Shown: one piece after another, positions 15,010 to 23,807 of the stretch | How positions within the stretch are numbered: the first letter of the stretch is position 1 | Layout: each line of letters starts with the position of its first letter | Made by a program: the position numbers and the translations under genes | The notes under the pieces: model-generated | Databases searched by the model: none | What the model saw: the letters and a program-made list of their open reading frames with translations, nothing else | Told to the model about the DNA's origin: nothing | Assembly: GCA_024408855.1 (NCBI GenBank) | Contig: JAKSUQ010000021.1 | Coordinates: forward strand, 1 to 34,640 | Source: a bacterium | GTDB lineage: Bacteria; Cyanobacteriota; Vampirovibrionia; Gastranaerophilales; Gastranaerophilaceae | Direction of reading: 5' to 3' | DNA length: 34,640 bases

Positions 15010-15858
15010 TTGAATATAAAAGTTACCAAAATGCAAGGTTGCGGAAATGATTTTGTAGTTCTTGATTATGATGAATATAAAAAACTTGATTTGCCACTTT
15101 CGGATGTAGCACGTAAACTCTGCAACAGGAATTTTGGCATTGGCGGTGATGGTTTGATTATACCGTATACTGATGTGGAGACAGCCGATATTGCTTGGTT
15201 GTTTTGTAATTCAGACGGGACAACCGCTCAAATGTGCGGTAACGGAATGAGATGTTTTGCAAAATATGTTTATGATAACGGTTTGGTAGATAAAAAAGAG
15301 TTTAGTGTTAAGACTCTTGCAGGAACTATTATCCCAAAAATTAATGACGACGGTTCAATAACCGTTAATATGTCTAAACCCATATTGAAGCCTGAACAAA
15401 TCCCGTTTTTGCCATATGACAATTTAAACTATAAAATCTCTGTCTTGGATAAAATTTTTCAAGGAAGTGCTGTTTCAATGGGAAATCCGCATTTTGTAAT
15501 CTATGTAGATTCTGATGAAGATATTCTTGAACTTGCAAAAAAATACGGAAGCATAATCGAAACTATGACTGAATTTCCTGAAAAGACAAATGTTGAGTTT
15601 GTTAAGATTAAATCTATGAATAAAATCGAAATGTGCGTTTGGGAACGTGGATGCGGAATTACACTTGCATGCGGCACCGGTGCTTGTGCCTCTGTTGTTA
15701 TAGGTGTTTTGAATAAATATATAGAAAATTCGGTTGATGTAGTTCTTTTAGGCGGAGCAGTCCGTATTGATTGGAAAGGTTCAAGCGAGAATACTGACAA
15801 AGATGTATATCTAACAGGACCTGCCAACTACGTATTTAATGCCGAAATAAACATTTAA
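15010..15858 (+). CDS. dapF: Diaminopimelate epimerase
   Basis: A 282-aa enzyme that converts LL- to meso-diaminopimelate for lysine and peptidoglycan synthesis. The two catalytic cysteines are present: Cys76 in MCGNGMRC and Cys221 in LACGTGACAS. The substrate motif GCGNDFVV is at 10-17. The start codon is TTG at 15010; an AAGGA site ends 9 bases before it and no ATG gives the full N-terminus, so the TTG is well supported. It diverges from hisS and meets radA tail to tail with only 2 bases between stop codons, so the two messages overlap unless termination occurs inside. Confidence 0.97.
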   Translation: MNIKVTKMQGCGNDFVVLDYDEYKKLDLPLSDVARKLCNRNFGIGGDGLIIPYTDVETADIAWLFCNSDGTTAQMCGNGMRCFAKYVYDNGLVDKKEFSVKTLAGTIIPKINDDGSITVNMSKPILKPEQIPFLPYDNLNYKISVLDKIFQGSAVSMGNPHFVIYVDSDEDILELAKKYGSIIETMTEFPEKTNVEFVKIKSMNKIEMCVWERGCGITLACGTGACASVVIGVLNKYIENSVDVVLLGGAVRIDWKGSSENTDKDVYLTGPANYVFNAEINI

Positions 15859-15860
15859 AA

Positions 15861-17231
15861 TTATTCGTTTTTCGATATGACTTTTGAAATCGCATCTATA
15901 ATTCGTGTAACTTTTATGATTTTAATTCCGTCAATATCTGTATCATAATCGTTTGCTTCCGGAATAATAATTTGTTTAAAACCTAACTTTTGAGCTTCAT
16001 TAATTCTTTTGTCAATGTGATTAACAGCTCTTATTTCCCCTGATAATCCGATTTCCCCAACAATAGCGGTTTGTGAGTTTAATATAACATCTCTAACACA
16101 AGTTATTATTGCAAGTGCAATCCCCAAATCCGCAGCAGGCTCATCAACATCAATTCCACCGATTACATTGACATATACATCCTGCTTAGAAAGGTTTAAT
16201 CCGATACGTTTTTCGAGAACTGCCAATATTTGCAAGACTCTGCTTATATCCACTCCGTTGGCTATTCTTCTTGGAGTCGGATATGGGGTAGTTCCGACAA
16301 GGGCTTGGATTTCCAACAAAAGCGGTCTTGTACCCTCATTTGTTACTATAATTGTACTTCCAGGAGTTTGTGCTTGATTATAATTCAAAAAAACTTCGCT
16401 TGGATTAATAACTTCTCGTAAACCATTTGAATTCATTTCAAAAATACCGACTTCCGAAGTGTTGCCAAATCTGTTTTTTACTGAGCGAAGTATCCGATAG
16501 GTCTTATATTTATCTCCCTCAAAATGAATAACTGTATCAACCATATGTTCCAAAACTTTAGGACCGGCAATATTTCCATCTTTAGTAACATGTCCAATTA
16601 TTATGATTGATACATTATTTCCTTTTGCAAGACTCATCAGGGAATTTGTGCACTCTCTGATTTGTGAAACACTACCTGCCGAACTTTGTATTACAGAAGT
16701 GTATATTGCCTGTATACTGTCAATAATAACCAGATCAGGTGCCATATCTAAAAGGTGTTTTTTTATTAATTCGAAATTGGTTTGAGGATAGATAAATAAG
16801 TTGTCGGATTTGACCCCAAGTCTTTCCGCTCTTAATTTAATTTGCCCTGCCGATTCTTCAGCAGATACGTATAAAACCTTTTTTCCTTTTTGTGCCAGCT
16901 TCCCGCAAGTTTGTAAAAGTATTGTTGATTTTCCTATTCCGGGGTCCCCGGCAAGCAAAGTCAATGAGCCTTGAACAATTCCTCCGCCAAGAACTCTGTC
17001 AAATTCAGAAATTTCAGTAGATGTTCTTAATTCACTATTAATTTGTATTTCTGACAATTTTGCAGGAGGCGGATAAATATCTTCTATAACAGGTAAGTCT
17101 TCTTGCCTTAAAGAATTTTCCTTTTCTTCAACAAAAGTCGACCAACTACCGCACTCAGGACATCTGCCCAAGTAACCTGCAGTTTCATATCCACAATTTT
17201 GACAAACATATTTTGACTTAACTCTTGCCAT
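15861..17231 (-). CDS. radA: DNA repair protein RadA (Sms)
   Basis: A 456-aa RecA-like ATPase that promotes branch migration and DNA repair. It begins with a Cys4 zinc finger (C10, C13, C24, C27), then Walker A GDPGIGKS (95-102), Walker B-type LVIIDS (about 167-172), the RadA signature KNRFG (252-256) and a C-terminal Lon-like domain (VNVIGGIDVDEPAADLGIA). Full length. It starts 4 bases after the stop of the LysM gene with no clear ribosome site of its own, so it is likely translationally coupled. Its 3' end abuts dapF. Confidence 0.97.
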   Translation of the reverse strand: MARVKSKYVCQNCGYETAGYLGRCPECGSWSTFVEEKENSLRQEDLPVIEDIYPPPAKLSEIQINSELRTSTEISEFDRVLGGGIVQGSLTLLAGDPGIGKSTILLQTCGKLAQKGKKVLYVSAEESAGQIKLRAERLGVKSDNLFIYPQTNFELIKKHLLDMAPDLVIIDSIQAIYTSVIQSSAGSVSQIRECTNSLMSLAKGNNVSIIIIGHVTKDGNIAGPKVLEHMVDTVIHFEGDKYKTYRILRSVKNRFGNTSEVGIFEMNSNGLREVINPSEVFLNYNQAQTPGSTIIVTNEGTRPLLLEIQALVGTTPYPTPRRIANGVDISRVLQILAVLEKRIGLNLSKQDVYVNVIGGIDVDEPAADLGIALAIITCVRDVILNSQTAIVGEIGLSGEIRAVNHIDKRINEAQKLGFKQIIIPEANDYDTDIDGIKIIKVTRIIDAISKVISKNE

Positions 17232-17235
17232 AAAA

Positions 17236-17790
17236 CTAATTCATTGGAATAACTAATTTTTGACCGATTGAAAGTGCATTAGGATTTTCCATCATGTTTG
17301 CTTCTTGGATTGCTTTAACTTTTGCTAAATCAAACGAACCGTAAAATCTTATAACTATACTTTCAAGTGTGTCGCCATCTTGAACAGTATAGCTTTCATT
17401 TGTAACGTTCATAGTAACATCCTTTGCAGCAGTACTATCTGCAGGTACAAAAGAAAATTTACCTGATTTCTCAACATTTGCTTTTTTTACAGGCACTACA
17501 TCAGCTTCTTTTGGGGTAGAAATATTTATAAGTAAACTTAAAATTGTAGTAATGAGCAATGTAATAATAGCACCAACTACCAAGCCTGTTACAAAGTATA
17601 CTTGAGGTGCTTTTTCATTCTTTTGAGGTTTTACTCCGAATGACTGCCACAAAACATCCAGTTCATGCGTTTTGTTTTGCGTTTTGTAAAAAGTTTCATC
17701 TTGATGACGTTTGTTGTAACGATCCAATGCCTCCATCATTGCAACTTTTTCTCTTGTGATATTTGATCTTCTTAGTGTGGTACTTTTCAT
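17236..17790 (-). CDS. Single-pass membrane protein with C-terminal LysM domain
   Basis: A 184-aa protein. Residues 1-65 are charged and cytoplasmic, a hydrophobic helix follows (about 66-92: VTGLVVGAIITLLITTILSL), and a LysM domain ends it (about 134-182: YTVQDGDTLESIVIRFYG to IGQKLVIP). LysM binds peptidoglycan glycan chains, so the C-terminus should lie in the periplasm or wall. AGAGGA precedes the ATG. It is the first gene of a two-gene unit with radA; the pairing has no obvious functional sense and may only be a shared promoter. The 288 bases upstream hold no gene I can support. Confidence 0.85.
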   Translation of the reverse strand: MKSTTLRRSNITREKVAMMEALDRYNKRHQDETFYKTQNKTHELDVLWQSFGVKPQKNEKAPQVYFVTGLVVGAIITLLITTILSLLINISTPKEADVVPVKKANVEKSGKFSFVPADSTAAKDVTMNVTNESYTVQDGDTLESIVIRFYGSFDLAKVKAIQEANMMENPNALSIGQKLVIPMN

Positions 17791-18078
17791 ATGTCCTCTT
17801 TTTTTGATGATATACTACCCCTATCATCTTATACAAAATCTATCACAAACGGTCTATTATCGCAAACTGAGTATTGAAATTATATGTAAAATGTTATAAA
17901 CAGCTGTAAAATTAATGTTTTACGGGTTCATATTTCTTTACAATTTCAGTGTATAAGTTGCATATTGTCATCAAATTTAATTGACCATGTAAAATTATGT
18001 TACATTTTTCATAAGAAACAGCAAAAGAAATATTTTAGAGGTTATATTCTATCGAGAAAAATAAAATCAGGAGGAATT

Positions 18079-18972
18079 ATGTACGTTTTACCAATCAACA
18101 GTTATTTAAACAGAAATAATTACTACAATAATCAACAAAATTTATCATCGCGTCCTAATTTTCAAGCTAAATCATTTCAGCATGCCTGTGCTTCTTACAA
18201 AAACAAACTCATGGATATAGCTGTAACTGCTGAAAATATAGAACCTGAGACATTGGGTAAAGTAAAAAATATTATCGCTTCTGTTACAAGAAACCCAAAA
18301 TATCTGGATAAGATTAACTCATTTAATACTGATGATATAAAACGAATTTTTAATTATATATTATATTCCCCTGATGACAGTAAATCTGTAATAAAGAAAA
18401 TTTATAGTGATATTGAAGCATCAGATAACATGTTACGTGTTAAGTCGCATAAATTCCTTGAAGATAATTCTTTAGCTTTTGCAATTCATGATGAAATTGA
18501 TTTATTCAATTCAAAAACCTTTAAGGCTACATTAGATAAGTTCTACACAGAAATGATACATTCAGATGAATATTTGCACGAAACAAAGGGGCAAGCAGGA
18601 GTAGCCTTAATTGATATGCTTATATTTGTATCCAGGTATGAGCCGGAACTATGGAAAGATAAAGATTTTCAAAAAAATATACCGCACTTATTTGACGCTT
18701 CTAATACGGAAGATGCAAAAATAAAAGGCATGATACTTGATACAATGATTGAACTTAAAAATCACACTCCAGAAATCTGGGATAATCCTAATTTCAAAAA
18801 AAGTTTGAGTGATTTTGTCAAGACAAAAACAAAAAAAATGGCAATGAGCAGAATTAATATTTTAAAAATGTTTGAATATTTTTTGAAGCAGAACGAAGCA
18901 AATTGGAATGATTCAAATTTTCAAGCAAAAATCCCTGATATGATATTAAATCCAACGTCATATATTAGATAA
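18079..18972 (+). CDS. Alpha-helical protein of unknown function with N-terminal NFQAK motif
   Basis: A 297-aa protein. I placed the start at 18079, where AGGAGG lies 6 bases before the ATG; an in-frame start at 17965 has no such site. After an Asn-rich opening (SYLNRNNYYNNQQN) comes RPNFQAKSF at about 26-34, a short motif of a kind I recall in many Gastranaerophilales proteins. The rest is helical and repeats the pattern 'ELWKDKDFQKNI', 'EIWDNPNFKKSL', 'ANWNDSNFQAKI' about every 40 residues, so it may be an ARM/HEAT-like repeat protein. No catalytic motif seen. Tail to tail with the helicase gene, 3 bases apart. Confidence 0.75.
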   Translation: MYVLPINSYLNRNNYYNNQQNLSSRPNFQAKSFQHACASYKNKLMDIAVTAENIEPETLGKVKNIIASVTRNPKYLDKINSFNTDDIKRIFNYILYSPDDSKSVIKKIYSDIEASDNMLRVKSHKFLEDNSLAFAIHDEIDLFNSKTFKATLDKFYTEMIHSDEYLHETKGQAGVALIDMLIFVSRYEPELWKDKDFQKNIPHLFDASNTEDAKIKGMILDTMIELKNHTPEIWDNPNFKKSLSDFVKTKTKKMAMSRINILKMFEYFLKQNEANWNDSNFQAKIPDMILNPTSYIR

Positions 18973-18975
18973 GTT

Positions 18976-21900
18976 TTAGTTGTTATAATTTATAATTCTG
19001 TCAAGACAAGCATTTTGAGAATATTGCCATTCTCTGAAAGATATTCTGAACACTTTCATTCCTGTACGTTCAAGTATTACTTGTTTTTTCATTGCTGAAA
19101 TTTTCTCCGGTGATTTGTCCTCTGTACCATCGCATTCCACAATATATTTGTTATCTACAAGTATATCTGCACTCAAACCTGCAATATCAACTCCGCAAAC
19201 GGCTTCGTGCCCGAGTTCTCTAAATGCAGAAGCGACCTCTTTTTCAAAAGAATTTTTATAAATATTTTCATCAAATTCGTCCGAGTTTGCTAAAGAATAT
19301 CGATTTTCATATTCTTCAATAAATCCAAAATAACTTCTCAATATTCCTTCCGGCAATTCTCTCGGGTTTTTGGATATAAAGTTTATGGTTTTATATCTTG
19401 CTCTTGTTATAGCGACATTAAATAAATTAGGTTTTTGAAGAAACACAAGACTTTGCGGGAAACTATTATTTGCATAAGCCCAAGATATAAGCATAATATC
19501 TCTTTCGTCGCCTTGGAACGTGTGAGCTGTACCTATTTCAATTTGATGTTTTTCCATCATATGCTCTGATAAAACTTTTGAAACTGAAATTTTGAGTTGT
19601 TCAACCTGTGCTCTAAATGGTGATATTATACCGATACTTATCGGATTTTCGGGATTCTTTCTTTCATCCTCAATAATAATCTCGTGTAGTTTATTGACAA
19701 GAGCTTCTATTTCAGGCAGATTTCTCGTTGCGTCAGCATCTACCTTGCCATCAGGAACGACAATTGCTTCTAATGCTTTTACCGAATTATCATTTCTCTT
19801 CATAACACGAATTCGATTTCCGTAAAATTCTTTGTTTGAATAGTTTATAATAGGCGGTAAACTTCTGAAATGTTCATCCAACAATACGGGATGCATTGAG
19901 TAGTAATTTGCCAAGTCAAACATTGAATTTGTACGAAATCTCCACATCAACTGGTATCTGTCATTAATTCCGTATTGCGACATAAATGACTGTTCTTTTG
20001 CCTTTTCCAAGAATGAAAGATGTGGTAGCTGTTTATCATCACCGACAACAACTGCTTTTTTTGCTCTGTACAAAATTGGGAAACAACTTGCTATATCACA
20101 TTGAGATGCTTCGTCAATAATAACAACGTCGAACAGGCCCGGTTTCATAGGCAATGAGCCTGAAACTGCATAAGTGGTAACGCACCAACATGGAAATGCC
20201 TCAAGCAATGGTTTGAAATCTTCTGTTTCCAAAAGTCTGTTTTGAAGATTTTGACGCCTTTCGACCAGAGATTTTGAATGTACAAATAATCTTTGACGCT
20301 TAACAGGATCACTCATCAAACCTTTCAAAGCATTTCTTCTTTTTGATTTTAAAATATCAATTGCAAGTTTTTTCTGTTTTTTTCTCATTGTGCGTAATTG
20401 CTCTGATATAACGTGAATATTACCGAGCGTTTGAATTTTAGACTCTATCATCCTTTGATTACAAACGAGTTTTGCATATTCAAGTTCTGATGATAATATC
20501 ATAAGATTTTCATTATTAACGTCAAAACTTGAAAGTTTGAGTATTTTTTTCAATTTGCCAATAGATGAAGAATTTTTTATATTAGCCCAAAATCCGGCTT
20601 TTTCCATGTTTTGAGTCAAGGTTTGGATTATTTCCCCTATGGATGTAATTTCATCAGATTTTAATACAGATTTTATAAATATTGATTCTTGCGGTTTTTG
20701 GAGTTTAATTTCTTCATCAGCTTCCGTCCATTTTCTTTCAAGGTTAACGATTGTTTCTGCTTTATCTTCCAGCTCTTTAATCGATTTCAGCAGTTGCTCC
20801 ATATCCGGAACATCACAAAAGATAGTACTTTCTGCTTCATTATCCAAATCAACTTTATTGGAGAGCAAGTCTTGCAGTTGTAAGCTTAATTCTTTTTGAT
20901 AATTCAAACGACCGGCTCTGAGAGCTAAAAAGGGTGCTCCTAATGAATTTAGACGTTCAGCTACAACATCAACAGCCTTATCCATTCTGGAAGCTACCAA
21001 AACAGTTTTCCCGTTGGCAATAAGGTGTGCTACGAGATTAACTATCGTTTGAGATTTTCCTGTTCCCGGCGGTCCAAAAACTGATACAAGTTTGGCGTTT
21101 TCCACATTTTTAACTACATTAAACTGTGCATCTGATAATGAAAGAGGTGTTACAGGGAAAAAATCTGCCAAAGATTTTTGCTGACTGTCTGTAGGCTTAG
21201 ACTTTGTATATTCTTCGTTAATAATATTTAAAACAGTTTCTCTGTACACTCCGCTTGGTTTTTCTGCAATTTGAGTTAATTCATGCAGTACCCCTGCTGT
21301 TACAGAAGGTCTTTTAGTTAAAATAATTGCACATTGATTTGTCAAATGTATTTTGTCATAGGTTACAACGAATTTTTTTGTGTTTCCTTCATCTTCTTCA
21401 ATTATTTCATCAACATTGTCCGCATTAATTTTTTCGTTGTAAAAATCTTTCGTAATATTATCTTCTTTGACATCCATTTTGTGGTCCAAAGAGATTTCAA
21501 TATCCGGAACAAGTGATTTTAGTGTGGTTAGGAAAATGTCCATTTTTTCTTTTGTAATCGGAACGGTCGGTACGACGTCAAGCAAACCTTCTAAAAATTG
21601 TTCGGTTTCGTCCTCATCATCAGATTTTTTCATAAGTGCGGTCAGAGCACCGGTATTTAGTGAAACAAATTCGTCTGTCAGAATACAGTTAATATTCACT
21701 CCGTTACGTTCGAGTCTGCACGGTGAGTACAGAAGAGGTGTTAGAAATTCATTTCTTTTGCCGGATTTTGTTTTCCCTGCCAAAAACAGATAACCGTATA
21801 TCAGGTATTTATCCTTTTGGCTTGTTTCGGATTGAATCATAAGCTCCGTTAATTTAGGGTCTGAACCTTCAAGTTTAAGGTATTCAAGCCCTTGAGTAAA

Positions 21901-22074
21901 AAGAGTATCTTCTTCGTCAAGAAAAATCCATTTGTTATCCTTGTCAGCTTTCAAATTTCTAAAAGTCGAACTTTTAACTTCTTCTCTTACGCAATCATGA
22001 AGATATTGACTCAAACTTTTTATAAAACTGTTATTAAATGCAGAATTTATTGCTCTCGTTGCTTCCTGTAACAT
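18976..22074 (-). CDS. SF1 (AAA_11/AAA_12) helicase with C-terminal restriction-endonuclease-like domain
   Basis: A 1032-aa protein. An N-terminal region of about 300 residues has no family I can name. A split SF1B helicase follows: Walker A GPPGTGKS (334-341), a long coiled insert (about 420-620), Walker B IIDEAS (652-657), GDDKQLPHL (678-686), ISPFRAQ (817-823), TFQGDERDI (852-860) and NVAITRA (886-892). Residues 942-1022 resemble the MTES_1575/DUF559-like nuclease fold: E945, D970, then VECDG with E980 and D982, then GMKVFRI. Such helicase-nuclease fusions cut or process nucleic acid and several relatives are tied to phage defence. No companion defence gene is adjacent. CGGAG precedes the ATG. 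Confidence 0.85.
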   Translation of the reverse strand: MLQEATRAINSAFNNSFIKSLSQYLHDCVREEVKSSTFRNLKADKDNKWIFLDEEDTLFTQGLEYLKLEGSDPKLTELMIQSETSQKDKYLIYGYLFLAGKTKSGKRNEFLTPLLYSPCRLERNGVNINCILTDEFVSLNTGALTALMKKSDDEDETEQFLEGLLDVVPTVPITKEKMDIFLTTLKSLVPDIEISLDHKMDVKEDNITKDFYNEKINADNVDEIIEEDEGNTKKFVVTYDKIHLTNQCAIILTKRPSVTAGVLHELTQIAEKPSGVYRETVLNIINEEYTKSKPTDSQQKSLADFFPVTPLSLSDAQFNVVKNVENAKLVSVFGPPGTGKSQTIVNLVAHLIANGKTVLVASRMDKAVDVVAERLNSLGAPFLALRAGRLNYQKELSLQLQDLLSNKVDLDNEAESTIFCDVPDMEQLLKSIKELEDKAETIVNLERKWTEADEEIKLQKPQESIFIKSVLKSDEITSIGEIIQTLTQNMEKAGFWANIKNSSSIGKLKKILKLSSFDVNNENLMILSSELEYAKLVCNQRMIESKIQTLGNIHVISEQLRTMRKKQKKLAIDILKSKRRNALKGLMSDPVKRQRLFVHSKSLVERRQNLQNRLLETEDFKPLLEAFPCWCVTTYAVSGSLPMKPGLFDVVIIDEASQCDIASCFPILYRAKKAVVVGDDKQLPHLSFLEKAKEQSFMSQYGINDRYQLMWRFRTNSMFDLANYYSMHPVLLDEHFRSLPPIINYSNKEFYGNRIRVMKRNDNSVKALEAIVVPDGKVDADATRNLPEIEALVNKLHEIIIEDERKNPENPISIGIISPFRAQVEQLKISVSKVLSEHMMEKHQIEIGTAHTFQGDERDIMLISWAYANNSFPQSLVFLQKPNLFNVAITRARYKTINFISKNPRELPEGILRSYFGFIEEYENRYSLANSDEFDENIYKNSFEKEVASAFRELGHEAVCGVDIAGLSADILVDNKYIVECDGTEDKSPEKISAMKKQVILERTGMKVFRISFREWQYSQNACLDRIINYNN

Positions 22075-22105
22075 ATTCTTTCTCCGTACTTATATGACTG
22101 TATTG

Positions 22106-22114
22106 ATTATAGCA
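22106..22114 (-). promoter_or_regulatory. Extended -10 promoter for the helicase gene
   Basis: On the minus strand the bases read TGCTATAAT, a perfect extended -10. The -10 hexamer lies 31 bases before the ATG at 22074, leaving room for the CGGAG ribosome site. No strong -35 was seen, as expected for an extended -10. Confidence 0.6.
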
Positions 22115-22170
22115 TAATTTAACACTTTTTATACCTTTTTTTATATGAAATATTATGATAATATAATTTT

Positions 22171-22590
22171 ATGAAAATGAGAGTTTTATTTTTAGCATTT
22201 TTGTTAACAATAGCAAGTGCCTATGCTGATATCGGTCAGGCTGAGATAAAAAATCAGCCAGCTGAAAATCCGCTTGTTACCGTACAAAATATTGATTATG
22301 AAATTTGTACAAAATTGTATAAAGGTGCAGATGCGGAAAAGCTTTTTTATATGACGCTTTGTGCAATTATTTCAAATCGTTTTAGTATAGACGAAATTCA
22401 AACCGCAAACGGATATGTCATATTTACGGCAGCTCACCGCAAATATTTGGCAACAGTTGCCGGTGTTGATAAAAATAATGCCGTTTTGAAAATAACTCCT
22501 TGCAACAATGTATATTATTTTCAACCCGGAATAGTTACAAATATGTTCAAATATATAGATTTAAATATCAACAACAGTTTTAAATCATAA
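22171..22590 (+). CDS. Small exported protein of unknown function
   Basis: A 139-aa protein with a signal peptide (VLFLAFLLTIASAYA, cleaved near residue 19). The mature part is about 120 residues with three Cys (ICTKLY, MTLCAII, TPCNN) and no family I recognise. A TATAAT at 22162-22167 lies only 3 bases before the first ATG and 9 before the in-frame ATG at 22177, and there is no ribosome site. The message may therefore be leaderless and start at 22177. It is 21 bases upstream of the solute-binding lipoprotein gene and probably shares its message. Confidence 0.65.
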   Translation: MKMRVLFLAFLLTIASAYADIGQAEIKNQPAENPLVTVQNIDYEICTKLYKGADAEKLFYMTLCAIISNRFSIDEIQTANGYVIFTAAHRKYLATVAGVDKNNAVLKITPCNNVYYFQPGIVTNMFKYIDLNINNSFKS

Positions 22591-22611
22591 CTTTTTAAGA
22601 AAGGTGATTGA

Positions 22612-23805
22612 ATGAAAAAAATAGTAATATTATTGTTATCTGCCTTATTGTTGACAGGATGTACCACCCAAAATAAAAATTCAGAAATTACATTTTGGAC
22701 TTTACAAATGGGTGATTTTACTGGATATATAAACAAAATAATCAATGAATACGAACAAGAACATCCGAATGTAAAAATAAAATGGGTTGATGTACCTTTT
22801 TCAGAGGGGGAAAAACGAACATTAGCAGCAGTTATGACAGATGTTCCTCCAGATTTGATAAATCTTAATCCTGATTTTTCGGCATTATTGGCACAAAAAG
22901 GAACTCTATGGAAAATCGATGAAGAAAAACTTGACGGGTTTAATTCCGAAATCGTTGAAGCTCTGAAATACAACGGTGAAGTATATTCAATTCCTTGGTA
23001 TGCAACAAGCGCAATAACCATATACAATAAAGACTTGTTTTCAAAATCGCAAATAATAAGACTTCCAAAAACATACAACGAATTAGCAAGTATTTCCGCT
23101 AAAATCAAAGAAAATACAGGTGCATTTTCATATTTACCTACGATTACCGAAAACGATACAATGATCAAAATTTTGAATAAATATGGAATTTCTGATGTCG
23201 AAGATTATGATTCACCTCAAAGCATAAAAATTTTTGAGATGTACAAAAAACTTTATCAAAACGGATTGATACCTCCGGAAACAATTACCAATACACATAG
23301 AGAAGCTCTTGAGCAATATATGGCAGGTAAGGTTGTATTCTATCAAGGAGGAGCTAATTTTTTAAATATGATAAAAGAAAATGCACCTCAAGTATATTCA
23401 AATACAGATGTAGCTGAACAAATTAAAGGTTCTGTCGGACAAAACGATTTTTCCGTTATGAATTTTGTTATTCCTGCGAGAGCTAAAAATAAAGAACAAG
23501 TATTGGATTTTTGTTTATATTTGACAAACGAAAAAAATCAACTTGAATTGGCTAAAATGACCAATGTTATTGCTACAAATGACAACGCTTTAAAAAACGA
23601 TTTTTACAACGATTATTCAAGTTTGACTGCAAAAGCCCGCTCTTTGAGTGCAAAACAAATTAACAGAATTGTTCCTATATACAGACAAAAGCAAAATCAA
23701 AAAGAAATTAATCTTATGGTGAATACAGCCGTTCAATCAATACTTTTGAACAAAGATTCAACTGAAAATATTTTAAGACAAATGAAATATAAAATTCCTA
23801 ATTAG
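22612..23805 (+). CDS. ABC transporter family 1 solute-binding lipoprotein, orphan
   Basis: A 397-aa lipoprotein with signal peptide and lipobox LLTGC (Cys17). The body is a family 1 extracellular solute-binding protein (MalE/UgpB type): ITFWTLQMGDF opening, a NEYEQEHPNVKIKWVDVPF strand, PPDLINL, then AITIYNKDLF and a C-terminal helix set. Relatives bind sugars or glycerol-3-phosphate. No permease or ATPase gene is near, so it must use a transporter encoded elsewhere or act as a sensor. GAAAGGTG precedes the ATG. Its 3' end meets the opposite-strand response-regulator gene 2 bases away. Confidence 0.88.
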   Translation: MKKIVILLLSALLLTGCTTQNKNSEITFWTLQMGDFTGYINKIINEYEQEHPNVKIKWVDVPFSEGEKRTLAAVMTDVPPDLINLNPDFSALLAQKGTLWKIDEEKLDGFNSEIVEALKYNGEVYSIPWYATSAITIYNKDLFSKSQIIRLPKTYNELASISAKIKENTGAFSYLPTITENDTMIKILNKYGISDVEDYDSPQSIKIFEMYKKLYQNGLIPPETITNTHREALEQYMAGKVVFYQGGANFLNMIKENAPQVYSNTDVAEQIKGSVGQNDFSVMNFVIPARAKNKEQVLDFCLYLTNEKNQLELAKMTNVIATNDNALKNDFYNDYSSLTAKARSLSAKQINRIVPIYRQKQNQKEINLMVNTAVQSILLNKDSTENILRQMKYKIPN

Positions 23806-23807
23806 AC

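Noticed and set aside
14955..15029. Longer hisS N-terminus from 15029
   Set aside because: The extra residues are hydrophobic AT-driven noise and would overlap the dapF start; AAGGA and normal HisRS length support 14954.
22521..23168. Opposite-strand 215-codon frame
   Set aside because: It lies over the solute-binding protein and small exported gene, has no recognisable domain or ribosome site, and the plus-strand genes are clearly real.
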